From Acidimicrobiia bacterium (GTDB taxonomy: Bacteria > Actinomycetota > Acidimicrobiia > Spongiisociales > UBA11373), in NCBI GenBank assembly GCA_040878325.1, contig JBBDMM010000012.1, forward strand, positions 59,053 to 123,052: a DNA stretch of 64,000 nt, given 5' to 3'. Position 1 is the stretch's first letter; each line of letters opens with the position of its first letter. The position numbers and the translations under genes were made by a program. The notes under the pieces are model-generated. The model was not told where the DNA came from. It searched no databases and was given only the letters and a program-made list of their open reading frames with translations. Of the stretch, positions 42,778 to 52,120 are shown one piece after another.

Positions 42778-43836
42778 CTAGGTCCGCGCTGCTGGAGCGG
42801 CGTTGGGGGCGAGGATCCGGCCGCCCACCTCGACCAGGTGGCAGGCGACGAAATGGCCGTTGCCCTTGTCCTCGAGGGGCGGATGATCGGCGGTGTGGCA
42901 GATGTCCATCGCCCACGGACACCGGTCGAGGAATCGGCAGTGCGGCTCGGGGTTGATCGCCTTCGTCACGCCGCCCTTGATCTCCACCTTCGGCCGTTGG
43001 TAGGACGGATCGGGCACGGGGACCGCTGACAGCAGGGCCCTGGTGTAGGGATGAAGGGGATTGCTCAGCAACTCCTCGGTGGGTGCCAACTCCACGATCT
43101 TGCCCAGGTACATCACCGCGATCCGGTCACACATGTAACGGGCAACCGCCAGGTCGTGAGTGATGTACAGGTAAGAGACGGAGAACTCTTTCGCCAATCG
43201 GAGCATCAGCTCCATGATCGAGATGCGGATGCTGACGTCGAGCATCGAGGTGGGCTCGTCGGCCACCACGAAACTCGGGTCGAGCACGAGCGCCCGGGCG
43301 ATGGCCACCCGCTGCCGCTGACCGCCCGACAGCTCGTGGGGGTAGCGGAACATGAACGACTGAGGCGGAGACAGGCCCACCGCGCTGAGCAGCTCGGCCA
43401 CGCGGGCCTCGCGCTCTGCGACGGACCGCACCTGCTGGACGACCAGAGGCTCGGCGATCGTGTCGTAGACGGTGCGCCGCGGGTTCATCGACTCGTATGG
43501 ATCCTGGAAGATCATCTGGACGTTGCGGCGGAACGCCCTCATGTTCGAGCGGCTGATGTGGGCCACATCGATCATCGAGCCGTTGTCGGCCATCTCGATC
43601 TTGCCGCCGGTGGCCCCCATCAGCTTCACCAGCATCCGCCCGGTGGTGGTCTTCCCACAGCCCGACTCCCCCACCAGTCCCAGGCTCTCGCCGGGGGCGA
43701 TCTCGAAGTCGATGCCGTCGACAGCATGAACGAAATCGACTGGCTTACGGAAGGCGCCGCGGGTGATCGGAAACAGCTTCTGCAGGTTCTCGACCTTGAT
43801 CAGCGGCTTCGTGGTGATCTCGAGGTCGCTGGTCAT
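42778..43836 (-). CDS. Oligopeptide/dipeptide ABC transporter ATP-binding protein (OppF/DppF type)
   Basis: 352 residues. Walker [11 protein letters not shown]-loop, signature LSGGQRQR, Walker B VVADEP. The C-terminal region has the cysteine cluster [14 protein letters not shown] followed by the HPPL-like end found in Opp/Dpp ATPases, where it binds an Fe-S cluster in studied examples. Last gene of the transporter operon; overlaps the OppD-type gene (ATGA). Confidence 0.92.
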   Translation of the reverse strand: MTSDLEITTKPLIKVENLQKLFPITRGAFRKPVDFVHAVDGIDFEIAPGESLGLVGESGCGKTTTGRMLVKLMGATGGKIEMADNGSMIDVAHISRSNMRAFRRNVQMIFQDPYESMNPRRTVYDTIAEPLVVQQVRSVAEREARVAELLSAVGLSPPQSFMFRYPHELSGGQRQRVAIARALVLDPSFVVADEPTSMLDVSIRISIMELMLRLAKEFSVSYLYITHDLAVARYMCDRIAVMYLGKIVELAPTEELLSNPLHPYTRALLSAVPVPDPSYQRPKVEIKGGVTKAINPEPHCRFLDRCPWAMDICHTADHPPLEDKGNGHFVACHLVEVGGRILAPNAAPAART

Positions 43837-44876
43837 GCGACACCCCTCTCGGTGATCTCGGGGACCTGGTCCCAGTGCCAGCACTCGACGAGGTGGCCGC
43901 CGCCGACATCCTCGAGGGGCGGCGTTTCGACCGCGCATTTCTCGGTCGCGAAGGGGCAACGAGGATGGAAGCGGCAACCTGAGGGTGGGTTGAGCAGGTT
44001 CGGCGGCTCGCCCTTGAGCGGGGCCAACTTGCGGCGGGGCCCGGCGATCGAGGGTGCCGAGTTCAGCAGCAAGTAGGCATAGGGGTGCTTGGGCCGCTGG
44101 AACACTTCACGGGTTGCGCCCAACTCCACGACTCGCCCGGCGTACATCACGCCGATGGTGTCGGTGACTTCGGCGATCACCGCGATGTCGTGCGAGATGT
44201 AGATCATCGCCATCCCCAGGTCGCGCTGAATCCGCTTCAATTGGTTGAGGATCTGGTCCTGGACGATCACGTCCAGGGCGGTGGTGGGCTCGTCGGCGAT
44301 GATCAGTTGCGGATCGCAGGAGAGGGCCATGGCGATGATGGCCCGCTGGCGCATTCCCCCTGAGAACTCGTGGGGGTATCTGTCGAGCATCTTCGGGTCG
44401 ACCCCAACCAGAGTGAACAGCTCTTCCATGCGGGCACGAGCCTCGGCGGCGGTCGGCAGCGGCTTTATGTGCAGGTTCATCGCTTCGCGGATTTGGTCGC
44501 CAACGCGCTGCACCGGGTTCCAGGCGTTCATTGCCCCCTGGAACACCATCGAAATGTCGCTCCAGCGGTGGGTGCGCATCTCGTCCTCGGAGAGAGCAAG
44601 CAGGTTTTCACCGTTGAGGCGGATCTCGCCTTGCTTGAACTCGGCGTTGTCGGCCTGCAGTCTGAGCAGCGCCATCGCCACCGACGTCTTGCCGCACCCC
44701 GACTCCCCCACCAGGCCCATCGACTCGCCGGCGCGGATGGTGAAGGAGACATCGTTGACCGCCGAGACCGAGCCTTTCTCGGTGTGGTACTCCATGGTGA
44801 GGTTGTCCACCTCGAGGAGGGCCGGCATCCCCGCACCAGACGGGCGCGTGCTTAGAGGGGTATCCGCAGTCTGCAT
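43833..44876 (-). CDS. Oligopeptide/dipeptide ABC transporter ATP-binding protein (OppD/DppD type)
   Basis: 347 residues. Walker [10 protein letters not shown], signature FSGGMRQR, Walker B IIADEPTTALD, and the C-terminal CRFHPRCPFATEKC cluster. It pairs with the OppF-type subunit to power the permease. ATG 44876 is 5 nt after the stop of the OppC-type gene; an ATG at 44829 (MPALLEV) is the alternative if the poorly conserved first 16 residues are not translated. Confidence 0.92.
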   Translation of the reverse strand: MQTADTPLSTRPSGAGMPALLEVDNLTMEYHTEKGSVSAVNDVSFTIRAGESMGLVGESGCGKTSVAMALLRLQADNAEFKQGEIRLNGENLLALSEDEMRTHRWSDISMVFQGAMNAWNPVQRVGDQIREAMNLHIKPLPTAAEARARMEELFTLVGVDPKMLDRYPHEFSGGMRQRAIIAMALSCDPQLIIADEPTTALDVIVQDQILNQLKRIQRDLGMAMIYISHDIAVIAEVTDTIGVMYAGRVVELGATREVFQRPKHPYAYLLLNSAPSIAGPRRKLAPLKGEPPNLLNPPSGCRFHPRCPFATEKCAVETPPLEDVGGGHLVECWHWDQVPEITERGVA

Positions 44877-44881
44877 TGCGC

Positions 44882-45994
44882 TCAGCGCCTCCTGAGTCTC
44901 GGGTTGACGACTTCGTCCATCGCCCGCCCGGCGAGGAAGAACGCTGCAGCCAACAGTGTCACGGCCATGCCCGCCGGGATGAGCAGCCACCAGTAGCTGG
45001 TCCCGGAGAGCAGATAGCCGGAGCTGTGGGCAACGTTGATCATGAGGCCCCAACTCATCTGCACGTTCATCAGGCCGAGGAACGAAAGCGTTGCCTCGAG
45101 CGCGATCGCCTCGGTGACCGTGAACATCATGTACAGGAAGCTGAGCGGCAGCACGTTAGGAATGATGTGCCGGAAGATGATGTGCGCGTTGGAGCCTCCG
45201 GCCACCCGGGCGGCGTCGATGAATGGCTTCACCGACACCGACAGGGCCTGTGACTTGAGGACGATCGCCGTCCCTCCGAAGCCCGACAGGATTCCGATCA
45301 GCACTCCCAGTAATGGCAGTGTCAGGGTGAACAGCGACGAGATCACGATCAGGATCGGGATCAGCGGCACCAGCAACACCAGGTCGGCGAACCGCATCAA
45401 CAAGCTGTCGATCCACCCTCCGAAGTAGGCAGCAATGGATCCGACGGTGGTCGCGATCAACACCGTCACCACCGCGGCGATGGCACCGAGGAAGAACGCC
45501 GCTCGGGTGCTGTACATCAACTGCGACAGGATGTCACGCCCCAGTGGGTCGGTGCCCAGCCAGTGTGAGTCCGAGGGCGGCGCCGGCTGCTGCGGGATCG
45601 AGATGACCTCACCCACCTGCACGAACGGCGTCGACTTGAGCTTCGCCTCCGCCAGGAGCATCTCGCCGTCGCCCACCTCGGGCCCGGCGACGATCAGGTA
45701 TTCGGCCCGGGGCGCGTCATAGCCCCTCACCGGGTCGTAGACCGCCGGATCCCAGACGTTGCCCATGAGGAAGGGGTGGATGATTGCCGCCAGAGCGAAC
45801 GCGATGATGATGCCGAGGCCCACAAGGCCGATCTTGTTCTTGGCGAAGAGGGCCCAGTTGCGGCTGAGTGCCTTACGGAAGAGGCGAAGTCGGATGCGCC
45901 ACAGTGGTTCCTGGATTACGGGGCCGCCACCGGGAGCCCGCGGCAGTTGGAAATCCCCGACTTGTGGTTCTTCGAGGTCGACGCGATCGCTCAC
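44882..45994 (-). CDS. ABC transporter permease (OppC/DppC type)
   Basis: 370 residues. A cytoplasmic N-terminus, first helix (IGLVGLGIIIAFALAAIIHPF), an unusually long external loop before HWLGTDPLGRDILS, then the permease core with the EAA-type segment (DAARVAGGSNAHIIFRHIIPN). The GTG start at 45994 is preceded by AGGAGGAG. It forms a heterodimeric channel with the OppB-type protein. Confidence 0.92.
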   Translation of the reverse strand: MSDRVDLEEPQVGDFQLPRAPGGGPVIQEPLWRIRLRLFRKALSRNWALFAKNKIGLVGLGIIIAFALAAIIHPFLMGNVWDPAVYDPVRGYDAPRAEYLIVAGPEVGDGEMLLAEAKLKSTPFVQVGEVISIPQQPAPPSDSHWLGTDPLGRDILSQLMYSTRAAFFLGAIAAVVTVLIATTVGSIAAYFGGWIDSLLMRFADLVLLVPLIPILIVISSLFTLTLPLLGVLIGILSGFGGTAIVLKSQALSVSVKPFIDAARVAGGSNAHIIFRHIIPNVLPLSFLYMMFTVTEAIALEATLSFLGLMNVQMSWGLMINVAHSSGYLLSGTSYWWLLIPAGMAVTLLAAAFFLAGRAMDEVVNPRLRRR

Positions 45995-46012
45995 GATTGG
46001 CTCCTCCTTCCG

Positions 46013-47185
46013 CTACTGGTAACGAATGCGTGGGTCGAGATAGACATAGATGATATCGGCGATCAGATGCCCGAGCAGGGCGAGCACCGCGATGATCGAC
46101 AGGGTGCCCATCGCCAGCGGGATGTCCTCGAGCAGCACCGCCTGGAAGAGCAGCAGCCCGATCCCCGGCCACGAGAACACGGTCTCGGTGATGATGCCGC
46201 CGCCGATCACGAACGCCAGGGCGAGCACCAACGAGGTGACCACCGGCAGCAGGGCATTCCGGGCCGCATGACGGTCGCGGATCGCCTTTTCCGGCAGACC
46301 CTTGGCGCGTGCCGTGAGGATGTAGTCCTCACGCAGCGTCTCGAGCATCGAGCTCCTGGTGAGCAGCATGATCCCGGCGAATGCCACCAGGGTCAGGGTC
46401 CCCACCGGCAGGATCGTGTGATGGAAAATGTCGCCGGCGTACTTGCGCATCGGCGAGATCCAGAAGTACACGAAGGGGAAGATCACCGCCGCCAGGAACG
46501 ACCAGTTGCGCACCCGGATCGCCTGCGGAAGTTCCAGTCGCTTCCGTGCCACCAGGGTTATCACGGACGCGACGAACAGGGCCAGGGTGGCCACGAGGAT
46601 CATCCGCATGAACACCTCATTGGTGGTGAACGGAGAGCCGGTCCACTCGGGCGCGTCGATGAACTTGTTGATCGGGAACACCGTGAAGCCAACCCAGCCC
46701 GCAACTGTGAACCCAAAGAACCAGATCATCAGCAGCGCGAACCACGGATAGAAGATCGTGTAGAGCCCGACGCCGCCCAAGGTCAGCAAGTACTCGGTGG
46801 CCTTGCCCCGCCGCCATGCGAGCACCTTCCCGGTCACGAAGCCCAGGTAGTAGGCGAGAACCGTGGCAGAGAGGAACAGCACGATGGTCCGGGGCAGCGC
46901 GGCGAGGATCAGCGAGCTCACCGAGGTCGGGTACTGCGAGAGCGCCACCCCCATATTGCCGGTGAAGAAATTCTTCATGTACGAGGTGTACCGGCCCCAC
47001 AGCGGCTGGTCGAGACCGAGGCGGGCGGCGAGGCGAGCCTTCTCCTCCGGCGGGATATCCGGGTTGCCGATGTACTGCTGGGAGAGATCTCCCGGCTGTG
47101 CTTCGAGAAGGAAGAAGAGGATGGTGAGGAAGATCGCGAACAGGATGATCATCTGCACGAGCCGTTTGCTGATGAACTTCGTCAT
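46013..47185 (-). CDS. ABC transporter permease (OppB/DppB type)
   Basis: 390 residues, longer than most OppB proteins because of an insertion containing extra hydrophobic segments around residues 150-240. N-terminal KFISKRLVQMIILFAIFLTILFFLL, C-terminal EAA loop (LTARAKGLPEKAIRDRHAARNALLP) and the closing DPRIRYQ are typical. Followed 18 nt later by the OppC-type gene. Confidence 0.92.
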   Translation of the reverse strand: MTKFISKRLVQMIILFAIFLTILFFLLEAQPGDLSQQYIGNPDIPPEEKARLAARLGLDQPLWGRYTSYMKNFFTGNMGVALSQYPTSVSSLILAALPRTIVLFLSATVLAYYLGFVTGKVLAWRRGKATEYLLTLGGVGLYTIFYPWFALLMIWFFGFTVAGWVGFTVFPINKFIDAPEWTGSPFTTNEVFMRMILVATLALFVASVITLVARKRLELPQAIRVRNWSFLAAVIFPFVYFWISPMRKYAGDIFHHTILPVGTLTLVAFAGIMLLTRSSMLETLREDYILTARAKGLPEKAIRDRHAARNALLPVVTSLVLALAFVIGGGIITETVFSWPGIGLLLFQAVLLEDIPLAMGTLSIIAVLALLGHLIADIIYVYLDPRIRYQ

Positions 47186-47310
47186 CCCCGGTCCTCCGTT
47201 CGCCCGGCGTGCTCGCCGGAATTGGGCGAAGATAGCAGGTTAGGCCGATCGCGCTCGCGTCCGCGTGGCCTCCGCTCAGGTTACCGCGGGATCCGCTTCA
47301 CGCCAGACGC

Positions 47311-47349
47311 GAAGTGGGGGGGGGGGGGCCGAAGTCCCGCCCCACTTCC
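47311..47349 (-). terminator. Hairpin with G13 homopolymer between binding-protein and permease genes
   Basis: GAAGTGGGG and CCCCACTTC form the arms; the left arm runs into 13 consecutive G (47316-47328). It follows the solute-binding protein gene (stop 47378) and could partly terminate, so that more binding protein than permease is made. The homopolymer is likely to vary in length or be mis-sequenced. Confidence 0.55.
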
Positions 47350-47377
47350 TAGTTGCTCTTGCGAGCGTCTAGTTCAT

Positions 47378-49429
47378 TTACGCAGCCGCGCCGACCACGC
47401 CGGGGAAGCCGTTACCGAACTGGAGACCCGAGAGGGTGTCCGTGAACGGGAACGAGACTGCCGCCGAGCGGTACGCCTCGAGGATGCCAGTGTCGAACAG
47501 GACGATGTAAGGCTTCAACTCGAAGAGAATCGCCTCCATCTCCCACATGATGTCAAAGGCAGCCTCGAACGTCTGAGCAGCGTTGAACTCCTCGACCAAA
47601 GCGTTGAACGCCGGGTCGTTGAATCCGGGGCTGTTGTTCCCGTCGTTCACGAGGGTGTCATTCTTCCCAGCGAAGAAGGACTCGTGATACGTCGGAAGGG
47701 CCGGGTTACCCAGGCTCCAACCGAGGAGGAACATGTCGTAGTCGAGCTCACCAGCGTCGTTCGGCACGTACACCTTGTTCACCAAGATGTTGAAGTCCGT
47801 CGGGAACGCTTGCGCCTCGAACCCGAGGTCCGAGAGGGCCTGGGCAATGATCAGCGAATACGTTGCGCGAAGCGGGTCGTAGCCAGGTCCGGGAGACAGA
47901 ATCTCCAGTTCCTGAACCGTGACGCCGTTCAGCATGATGCCAGAGCCAGGAACGATCGCGTTGACCGCGAAATCGGGCTCCTGCCCCTCCGGCCAGGTGA
48001 ACCCGTTTGCCTTCAACGCGGCTACCGCGAGGTGGAGGCGAGCCTCAGAACCCGTTGCGGTGTAGTTCGTGTCGTCGGCTGGATCGTCGGCATCTTCACC
48101 GGGATCCACGAACGGAGCACCATCGTGACGGACATCCGTCGACGCTTCCGTGTAGATGAGCGCGAAGGCATCGGCCACTTCCGCGTTGTACCAGTTGGTG
48201 TTCCCTTCGGGAACCGTTGCGTACAGCGGGAAGGCCACGCCCTGGAGCACGCTGGTGGCCACGTACTCCTTGTTGATCATGAACGCCAATGCATTGCGGA
48301 ACCCCTGGTTGGACATGGGCTCGCGGCGCAGGTTGAACGCCATGTAGCGGAAGCCGTTCGTCGGGTTGACGACGGCCGTCAGGTTCGGGTCGCTGGTGAT
48401 CTGGTCCTGGAGACCACGCTGAAGGCCCAGCGGGTTGTAGAGGAAGTCCACGTCGCCATTCCTGAGAGCCAGGATGGCAGCGCTCTGATCACTGTAGAGC
48501 TCGAACGTCTGCTCGCTCATGAACGGGCCGCTCGTATACGTCACGCCGCCGGAGACGACCTCACGACCGGTGTCGTAGTAGGTGTCGTTGGCGAGGACAC
48601 GGGCGAACGCGCCAGCCTCACGGCTGTCGAACACCGTCGGACCACCCGAGGGATCGCCGATACCCGAAGCCGCATAGAGCGTTTCGGCGGGATCCGCGCC
48701 GCCTGCTGCTGCTGCGACGACATCGCCCCAGAAGTGCGCCGGCATGATGGCGGAGAGCCCGGGACCATGCGGCCAGATCGCGAGACCCGGCTCGAGGTTC
48801 CAGGTGAACTTGACCGTCTTGTCGTCCACGGCCGTAACCGCAGTCAGGCCGAGGTTCTCCGACACGACCGTCGGGTTGCAGCCCTCGGTATCGGGATCGT
48901 CGATCAGCGCCCACTGGTACGAGGCCACCCAGTTACCACCGAGGCAGAAGTCGCGCACCGTCTCAGCGGTGAACACGATGTCCTGAGCGGTGATCGGGGT
49001 GCCGTCGCTCCAGTTGGCATCGTCACGGATCGCCACTTCGACGGAGAAACCGTCGCCGTCGGCAACCGCGGTGCCGGGATCAGCAGAAGCCGCGATGTCG
49101 TTGCTCAGCTCCAACCCCGGAAGGTTGATGCCAAAGAGCGACGGCTTCGTCGGCCCAAGCACGTAGGCGTTCCACACCGTGCTCTGGGGGTCGTTATACG
49201 CCCAGTAGTTGTCGGTGGTGGTGTCCGCGAAAATGCCCGTCCGGTATACGAACCCTGCCACAGGAGGCGCGGTCGTAGCCGTAGTAGTTCCGGTGCCTAT
49301 GGTCGTAGTAGCGCCAGGCGCAGCAGTCGTGGTGGTGGCATCGTCATCGCCGCAAGCGGCGGCCACCAACGCAAACACTGCGAAGGCAACTACGAGCCGC
49401 CATCGGCCCGAGAGCTTCGGAGTTGTCAC
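47378..49429 (-). CDS. ABC transporter solute-binding lipoprotein (SBP family 5), copy 1
   Basis: 683 residues. Lipobox LVAAACG, a Thr-rich linker (TTTTAAPGATTT ...), then an SBP_bac_5 domain with WSDGTPITAQDIVFTAE and a C-terminal lobe (YDMFLLGWSLGNPALPTYHESFFAG). It would capture peptides or similar ligands outside the membrane for the adjacent permease. The GTG start at 49429 has GGAG 7 nt upstream. First gene of the immediate transporter operon. Confidence 0.9.
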   Translation of the reverse strand: MTTPKLSGRWRLVVAFAVFALVAAACGDDDATTTTAAPGATTTIGTGTTTATTAPPVAGFVYRTGIFADTTTDNYWAYNDPQSTVWNAYVLGPTKPSLFGINLPGLELSNDIAASADPGTAVADGDGFSVEVAIRDDANWSDGTPITAQDIVFTAETVRDFCLGGNWVASYQWALIDDPDTEGCNPTVVSENLGLTAVTAVDDKTVKFTWNLEPGLAIWPHGPGLSAIMPAHFWGDVVAAAAGGADPAETLYAASGIGDPSGGPTVFDSREAGAFARVLANDTYYDTGREVVSGGVTYTSGPFMSEQTFELYSDQSAAILALRNGDVDFLYNPLGLQRGLQDQITSDPNLTAVVNPTNGFRYMAFNLRREPMSNQGFRNALAFMINKEYVATSVLQGVAFPLYATVPEGNTNWYNAEVADAFALIYTEASTDVRHDGAPFVDPGEDADDPADDTNYTATGSEARLHLAVAALKANGFTWPEGQEPDFAVNAIVPGSGIMLNGVTVQELEILSPGPGYDPLRATYSLIIAQALSDLGFEAQAFPTDFNILVNKVYVPNDAGELDYDMFLLGWSLGNPALPTYHESFFAGKNDTLVNDGNNSPGFNDPAFNALVEEFNAAQTFEAAFDIMWEMEAILFELKPYIVLFDTGILEAYRSAAVSFPFTDTLSGLQFGNGFPGVVGAAA

Positions 49430-49622
49430 TATTTGTCTCCAATCGTCAGTCTGACGGGCGGAACGGGCACGTGCGCGAAGTCGCGCAGCGCGCACCGTGT
49501 ACCCACCTTGGGAGCCAGGGTACTCGGGCCCGGGAATACCGGCAACAGGTCCGAGGGGGGTCGCGGGTGCAACCCAGGAGCACCTCCGGCCTTTCGCTGA
49601 GGGGATGTCGACACCGATCGGA

Positions 49623-51542
49623 TCAGACGACGCCTTCGCGAGCGGAGTCGCGCTCTTCGTCGGGTCCGTCGATCGACCCGGTGGCCCGGTGCCAGAAAGC
49701 GGCGTTCCAGGTGTCCACCGCCAGCGGGGATCCTCCCCCGATCGGTACCACCACAAATCCGGTGATCGCATCCGCCCACACCGCCCCCAGCCGGGGATGC
49801 TGATATAGCGGTATCAACGCGACCTGGTTGGCCAGGATCGCCTCGGCTTCCTCCACCAGGTTGGCGATCTCGTCGTGGTCGAGCGTGCTGTTGAGGCCCC
49901 GGTTGACGAACCCATAGCGGACGGTTCCGCTGTTGATCACCGACGACGGTCCCTGTTCGTAGCCCGATCCTGAGTATTCGTGCCCTGCCACGAACTCGAC
50001 CGCCTCGGTACCCCACCGGTAGAAGTTCGAGCCCCCCGGGGCGGGCGCACGAGCCGGATCGAAGCTCGCCTGAAAGCCGAGCAGCCCGGTGAGTTCGGGG
50101 GAACCCTGCCATCCCCACGAGGCCATGTCATAGATTCCGAAGTCGAGGGTGTCACCGAAGAACACCGCCGAGTCCTCCACCACGACGTCCGTGCGGATCC
50201 CGGCGTTCCCGAGCATGGCGGCCACGAGCTGCGCCAACCGGATGCGGGTGTCGCCCCGCGCCACCGTCAGGACCGCCCGCACCGGTCGCGTCGTGCAGTC
50301 GACTTCCGGTTTGCCACAGAGCACCTCGATGAGCTCGCGCGATCGCTCCGGATCGAACTCGTACTGCGCCCACCCATCCTGGGAGAGAAAGGGCAGGTAT
50401 GCATCGACATAGGAGTCGAGGGGGGAGATGACTCCACCAAAGAGCTCATCCACCAGCCGTTGCCGATCGATGGCGTGGGCAATGGCCATCCGATATTCGA
50501 CGTGCTCGTTGTACGAGTTGCGATTGCGATCGAACCGGTTCTCGCCCAACTGGAAGTTGATCTGCTCCCACTCGGCGCTGCCGACCACCTGTGCGTCGAG
50601 ACCGGGAGTTTCGTCGGCCAGCACCCGCTCCATCTGATCGGTCGCGTCGGCGAAGGCGGCGATGTCGATCTCGTGGGCAAGAAGCGCGTCGACCAAGGCC
50701 TCTCGCCCCGGGTAGAACCTGAAGACGATCCGGTCCAGGTACGGCAGCTGTTGCCCGGTGACTGCGTCGAACTCGAAGTAGTTCGGATTGCGGACCACCG
50801 AGAAATACGAGCCTTTCTCCCAGGCCTCGAAAACGAACGGGCCCCCGGAGACCCACGGCACATCGTCGAACACCCGGAGGAAGTCCCGGGCCTGGGCGGC
50901 GTGCTGAGGAATCAGGGTGTTGAAGATCAGTTGAACGGCGAGCGTCGGGCGCGCCATCGTGTACTCGAACGTCTTCGGCCCGACGACGATCGATTCGGGG
51001 AGAATGTCCTGGTATGTCGTCCGATCGAGCACGTACGTCGGGTTCATGATCGTCTGGTACGTGAACTGAAAGTCGTCGCCGCTGATCGGTGTGCCATCCG
51101 CCCAGACCCGGTCCTCTTTGATCCGATAGCGAACGGTCATCGTGCCGTCAGGGTTGAGCGTGAGGCCCCCGTTCTCGATGCTGGGGATCTCCTCGACCAC
51201 ATCAGGCATCAATTCGAGCGTGGCCCCATCGATTCGGTGCACCCCGGTCCAGAAGGTGCGACCGATTGCACTCACCGCGTAGGCCGAGCCGCCCGGCAGC
51301 CACGGGTTGAGGATGTCGGGCTCGATCTCGACCCCCACGATCGCCTCGCCCCCGTAGGGGTTCGGCACGATCGGCTCGGTGGTGGTGGTCGTCGGGGGGA
51401 GCGTCGTGGTGGTGACCGGCGGCAGTGTTGTGGTAGTCGGAGGGGCGGTCGACGTCGTTGTCGTCGGCGCAGCCTCACCCACGCCGCAGGCGGCGACGAC
51501 CAGCAGCAAGCAAGCCACCACCCGCGGCGCAAAGGAACGCAT
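49623..51542 (-). CDS. ABC transporter solute-binding lipoprotein (SBP family 5), copy 2
   Basis: 639 residues. Lipobox LLLVVAACG, Thr/Pro linker (TTTTLPPVTTTTLPP), then the SBP_bac_5 fold (VWADGTPISGDDFQFTYQ; FRFYPGREALVDALL). ATG 51542 is preferred because GGGGAGA lies 8 nt upstream; an ATG at 51551 is too close to it. It is closer to copy 3 than to copy 1, sharing IPSIENGG, the EDSAVFFGDT/EDSALFFGST pair and FYRWGT/YYRWGT. Confidence 0.9.
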   Translation of the reverse strand: MRSFAPRVVACLLLVVAACGVGEAAPTTTTSTAPPTTTTLPPVTTTTLPPTTTTTEPIVPNPYGGEAIVGVEIEPDILNPWLPGGSAYAVSAIGRTFWTGVHRIDGATLELMPDVVEEIPSIENGGLTLNPDGTMTVRYRIKEDRVWADGTPISGDDFQFTYQTIMNPTYVLDRTTYQDILPESIVVGPKTFEYTMARPTLAVQLIFNTLIPQHAAQARDFLRVFDDVPWVSGGPFVFEAWEKGSYFSVVRNPNYFEFDAVTGQQLPYLDRIVFRFYPGREALVDALLAHEIDIAAFADATDQMERVLADETPGLDAQVVGSAEWEQINFQLGENRFDRNRNSYNEHVEYRMAIAHAIDRQRLVDELFGGVISPLDSYVDAYLPFLSQDGWAQYEFDPERSRELIEVLCGKPEVDCTTRPVRAVLTVARGDTRIRLAQLVAAMLGNAGIRTDVVVEDSAVFFGDTLDFGIYDMASWGWQGSPELTGLLGFQASFDPARAPAPGGSNFYRWGTEAVEFVAGHEYSGSGYEQGPSSVINSGTVRYGFVNRGLNSTLDHDEIANLVEEAEAILANQVALIPLYQHPRLGAVWADAITGFVVVPIGGGSPLAVDTWNAAFWHRATGSIDGPDEERDSAREGVV

Positions 51543-51601
51543 TCCCAGCATTCTCCCCGACCTCCCGACGTAGCGGGGCCCGTTGGCTCCCGGGGCCGAC
51601 G

Positions 51602-51618
51602 GCTGCCCTTTGGGCAGC
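51602..51618 (-). terminator. Short hairpin between secG and the second binding-protein gene
   Basis: GCTGCCC (51602-51608), loop TTT, GGGCAGC (51612-51618): a perfect 7-bp stem in the 200-nt gap downstream of secG. Possibly a terminator; the rest of the gap contains no gene I can support. Confidence 0.45.
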
Positions 51619-51742
51619 TTGGGAGCGCTGCCGAACTCCATCGGTGGAGGCCGAACAGACGCCGGTCGGCCCTCCTCCACGAGCGGACCCCAACCCCGCC
51701 GTGGCCGTCGGGGACAGGTTCGCCTTCCCCCCTAACGAACTT

Positions 51743-51979
51743 TCAGGTGAGGACCCACGAGAGACCGAGCGTCGTCGCGCCAAAGAGCACGGCAACGGTC
51801 ACCGTGATTCGATCGAGGTTTCGCTCCGCCACGGTCGATCCCCCCAGCCCCCCCAGAGGGCCCATTCCGCCACCGAAAGCGTCGGAAAGCCCGCCCCCAC
51901 GCCCCGCATGCAGGAGTATCAGCGCGATGAGGGCAAAGCACAGGATCAGATGGAGCACGATGAGAATCGCCGCGAGCAC
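51743..51979 (-). CDS. secG: Preprotein translocase subunit SecG
   Basis: 78 residues with two membrane helices (LAAILIVLHLILCFALIALILLH; TVTVAVLFGATTLGLSWVL) linked by the Gly-rich loop GRGGGLSDAFGGGMGP typical of SecG. It assists SecYE translocation. The start is GTG 51979. In actinobacteria secG normally follows tpiA; here gpmA and a binding-protein gene intervene. Confidence 0.9.
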   Translation of the reverse strand: MLAAILIVLHLILCFALIALILLHAGRGGGLSDAFGGGMGPLGGLGGSTVAERNLDRITVTVAVLFGATTLGLSWVLT

Positions 51980-52021
51980 AGGGAACCTCGTTGGGAGATG
52001 GGGAGTATAGGGGACGGTCCA

Positions 52022-52120
52022 CAGCCGCCAGCCAACAGCCAACGGCCAATAGTCAAGCCCCGTCCCAGGTGGAAGAGGGCCTAGCCGCGGTCGCTGGCTA
52101 TCGGCTGTTGGCTGTTGGCT
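52022..52120. repeat. Heptanucleotide inverted repeat between gpmA and secG
   Basis: The left arm (about 52022-52052) has the 7-mer series AGCCAAC, AGCCAAC, GGCCAAT; the right arm (about 52093-52120) has ATCGGCT, GTTGGCT, GTTGGCT. The arms are near-perfect complements over ~23 nt, around a ~40-nt middle. The right arm ends at the gpmA stop codon. Same design as the element at 11895. Confidence 0.75.

Noticed and set aside
44582..44600. Another TCGGAGAG match inside the OppD-type gene
   Set aside because: Only a chance partial match to the att core, lacking the preceding GTG and lying in conserved coding sequence.
45776..49600. Very long plus-strand open frame (1274 codons) across the transporter genes
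   Set aside because: It is antisense to the OppC/OppB-type permeases and a binding protein, which have clear family motifs. The translation is rich in Arg, His, Glu and Gln, typical of a GC-rich shadow frame.
51543..51742. Small structured RNA (SRP or 6S type) upstream of the second binding-protein gene
   Set aside because: The gap is GC rich with short hairpins, but none of the conserved SRP loop sequences or a 6S-like long bubble can be recognised.
49980..52010. Long plus-strand open frame over the second binding-protein gene and secG
   Set aside because: Antisense to recognisable SBP_bac_5 and SecG genes; composition is that of a shadow frame.
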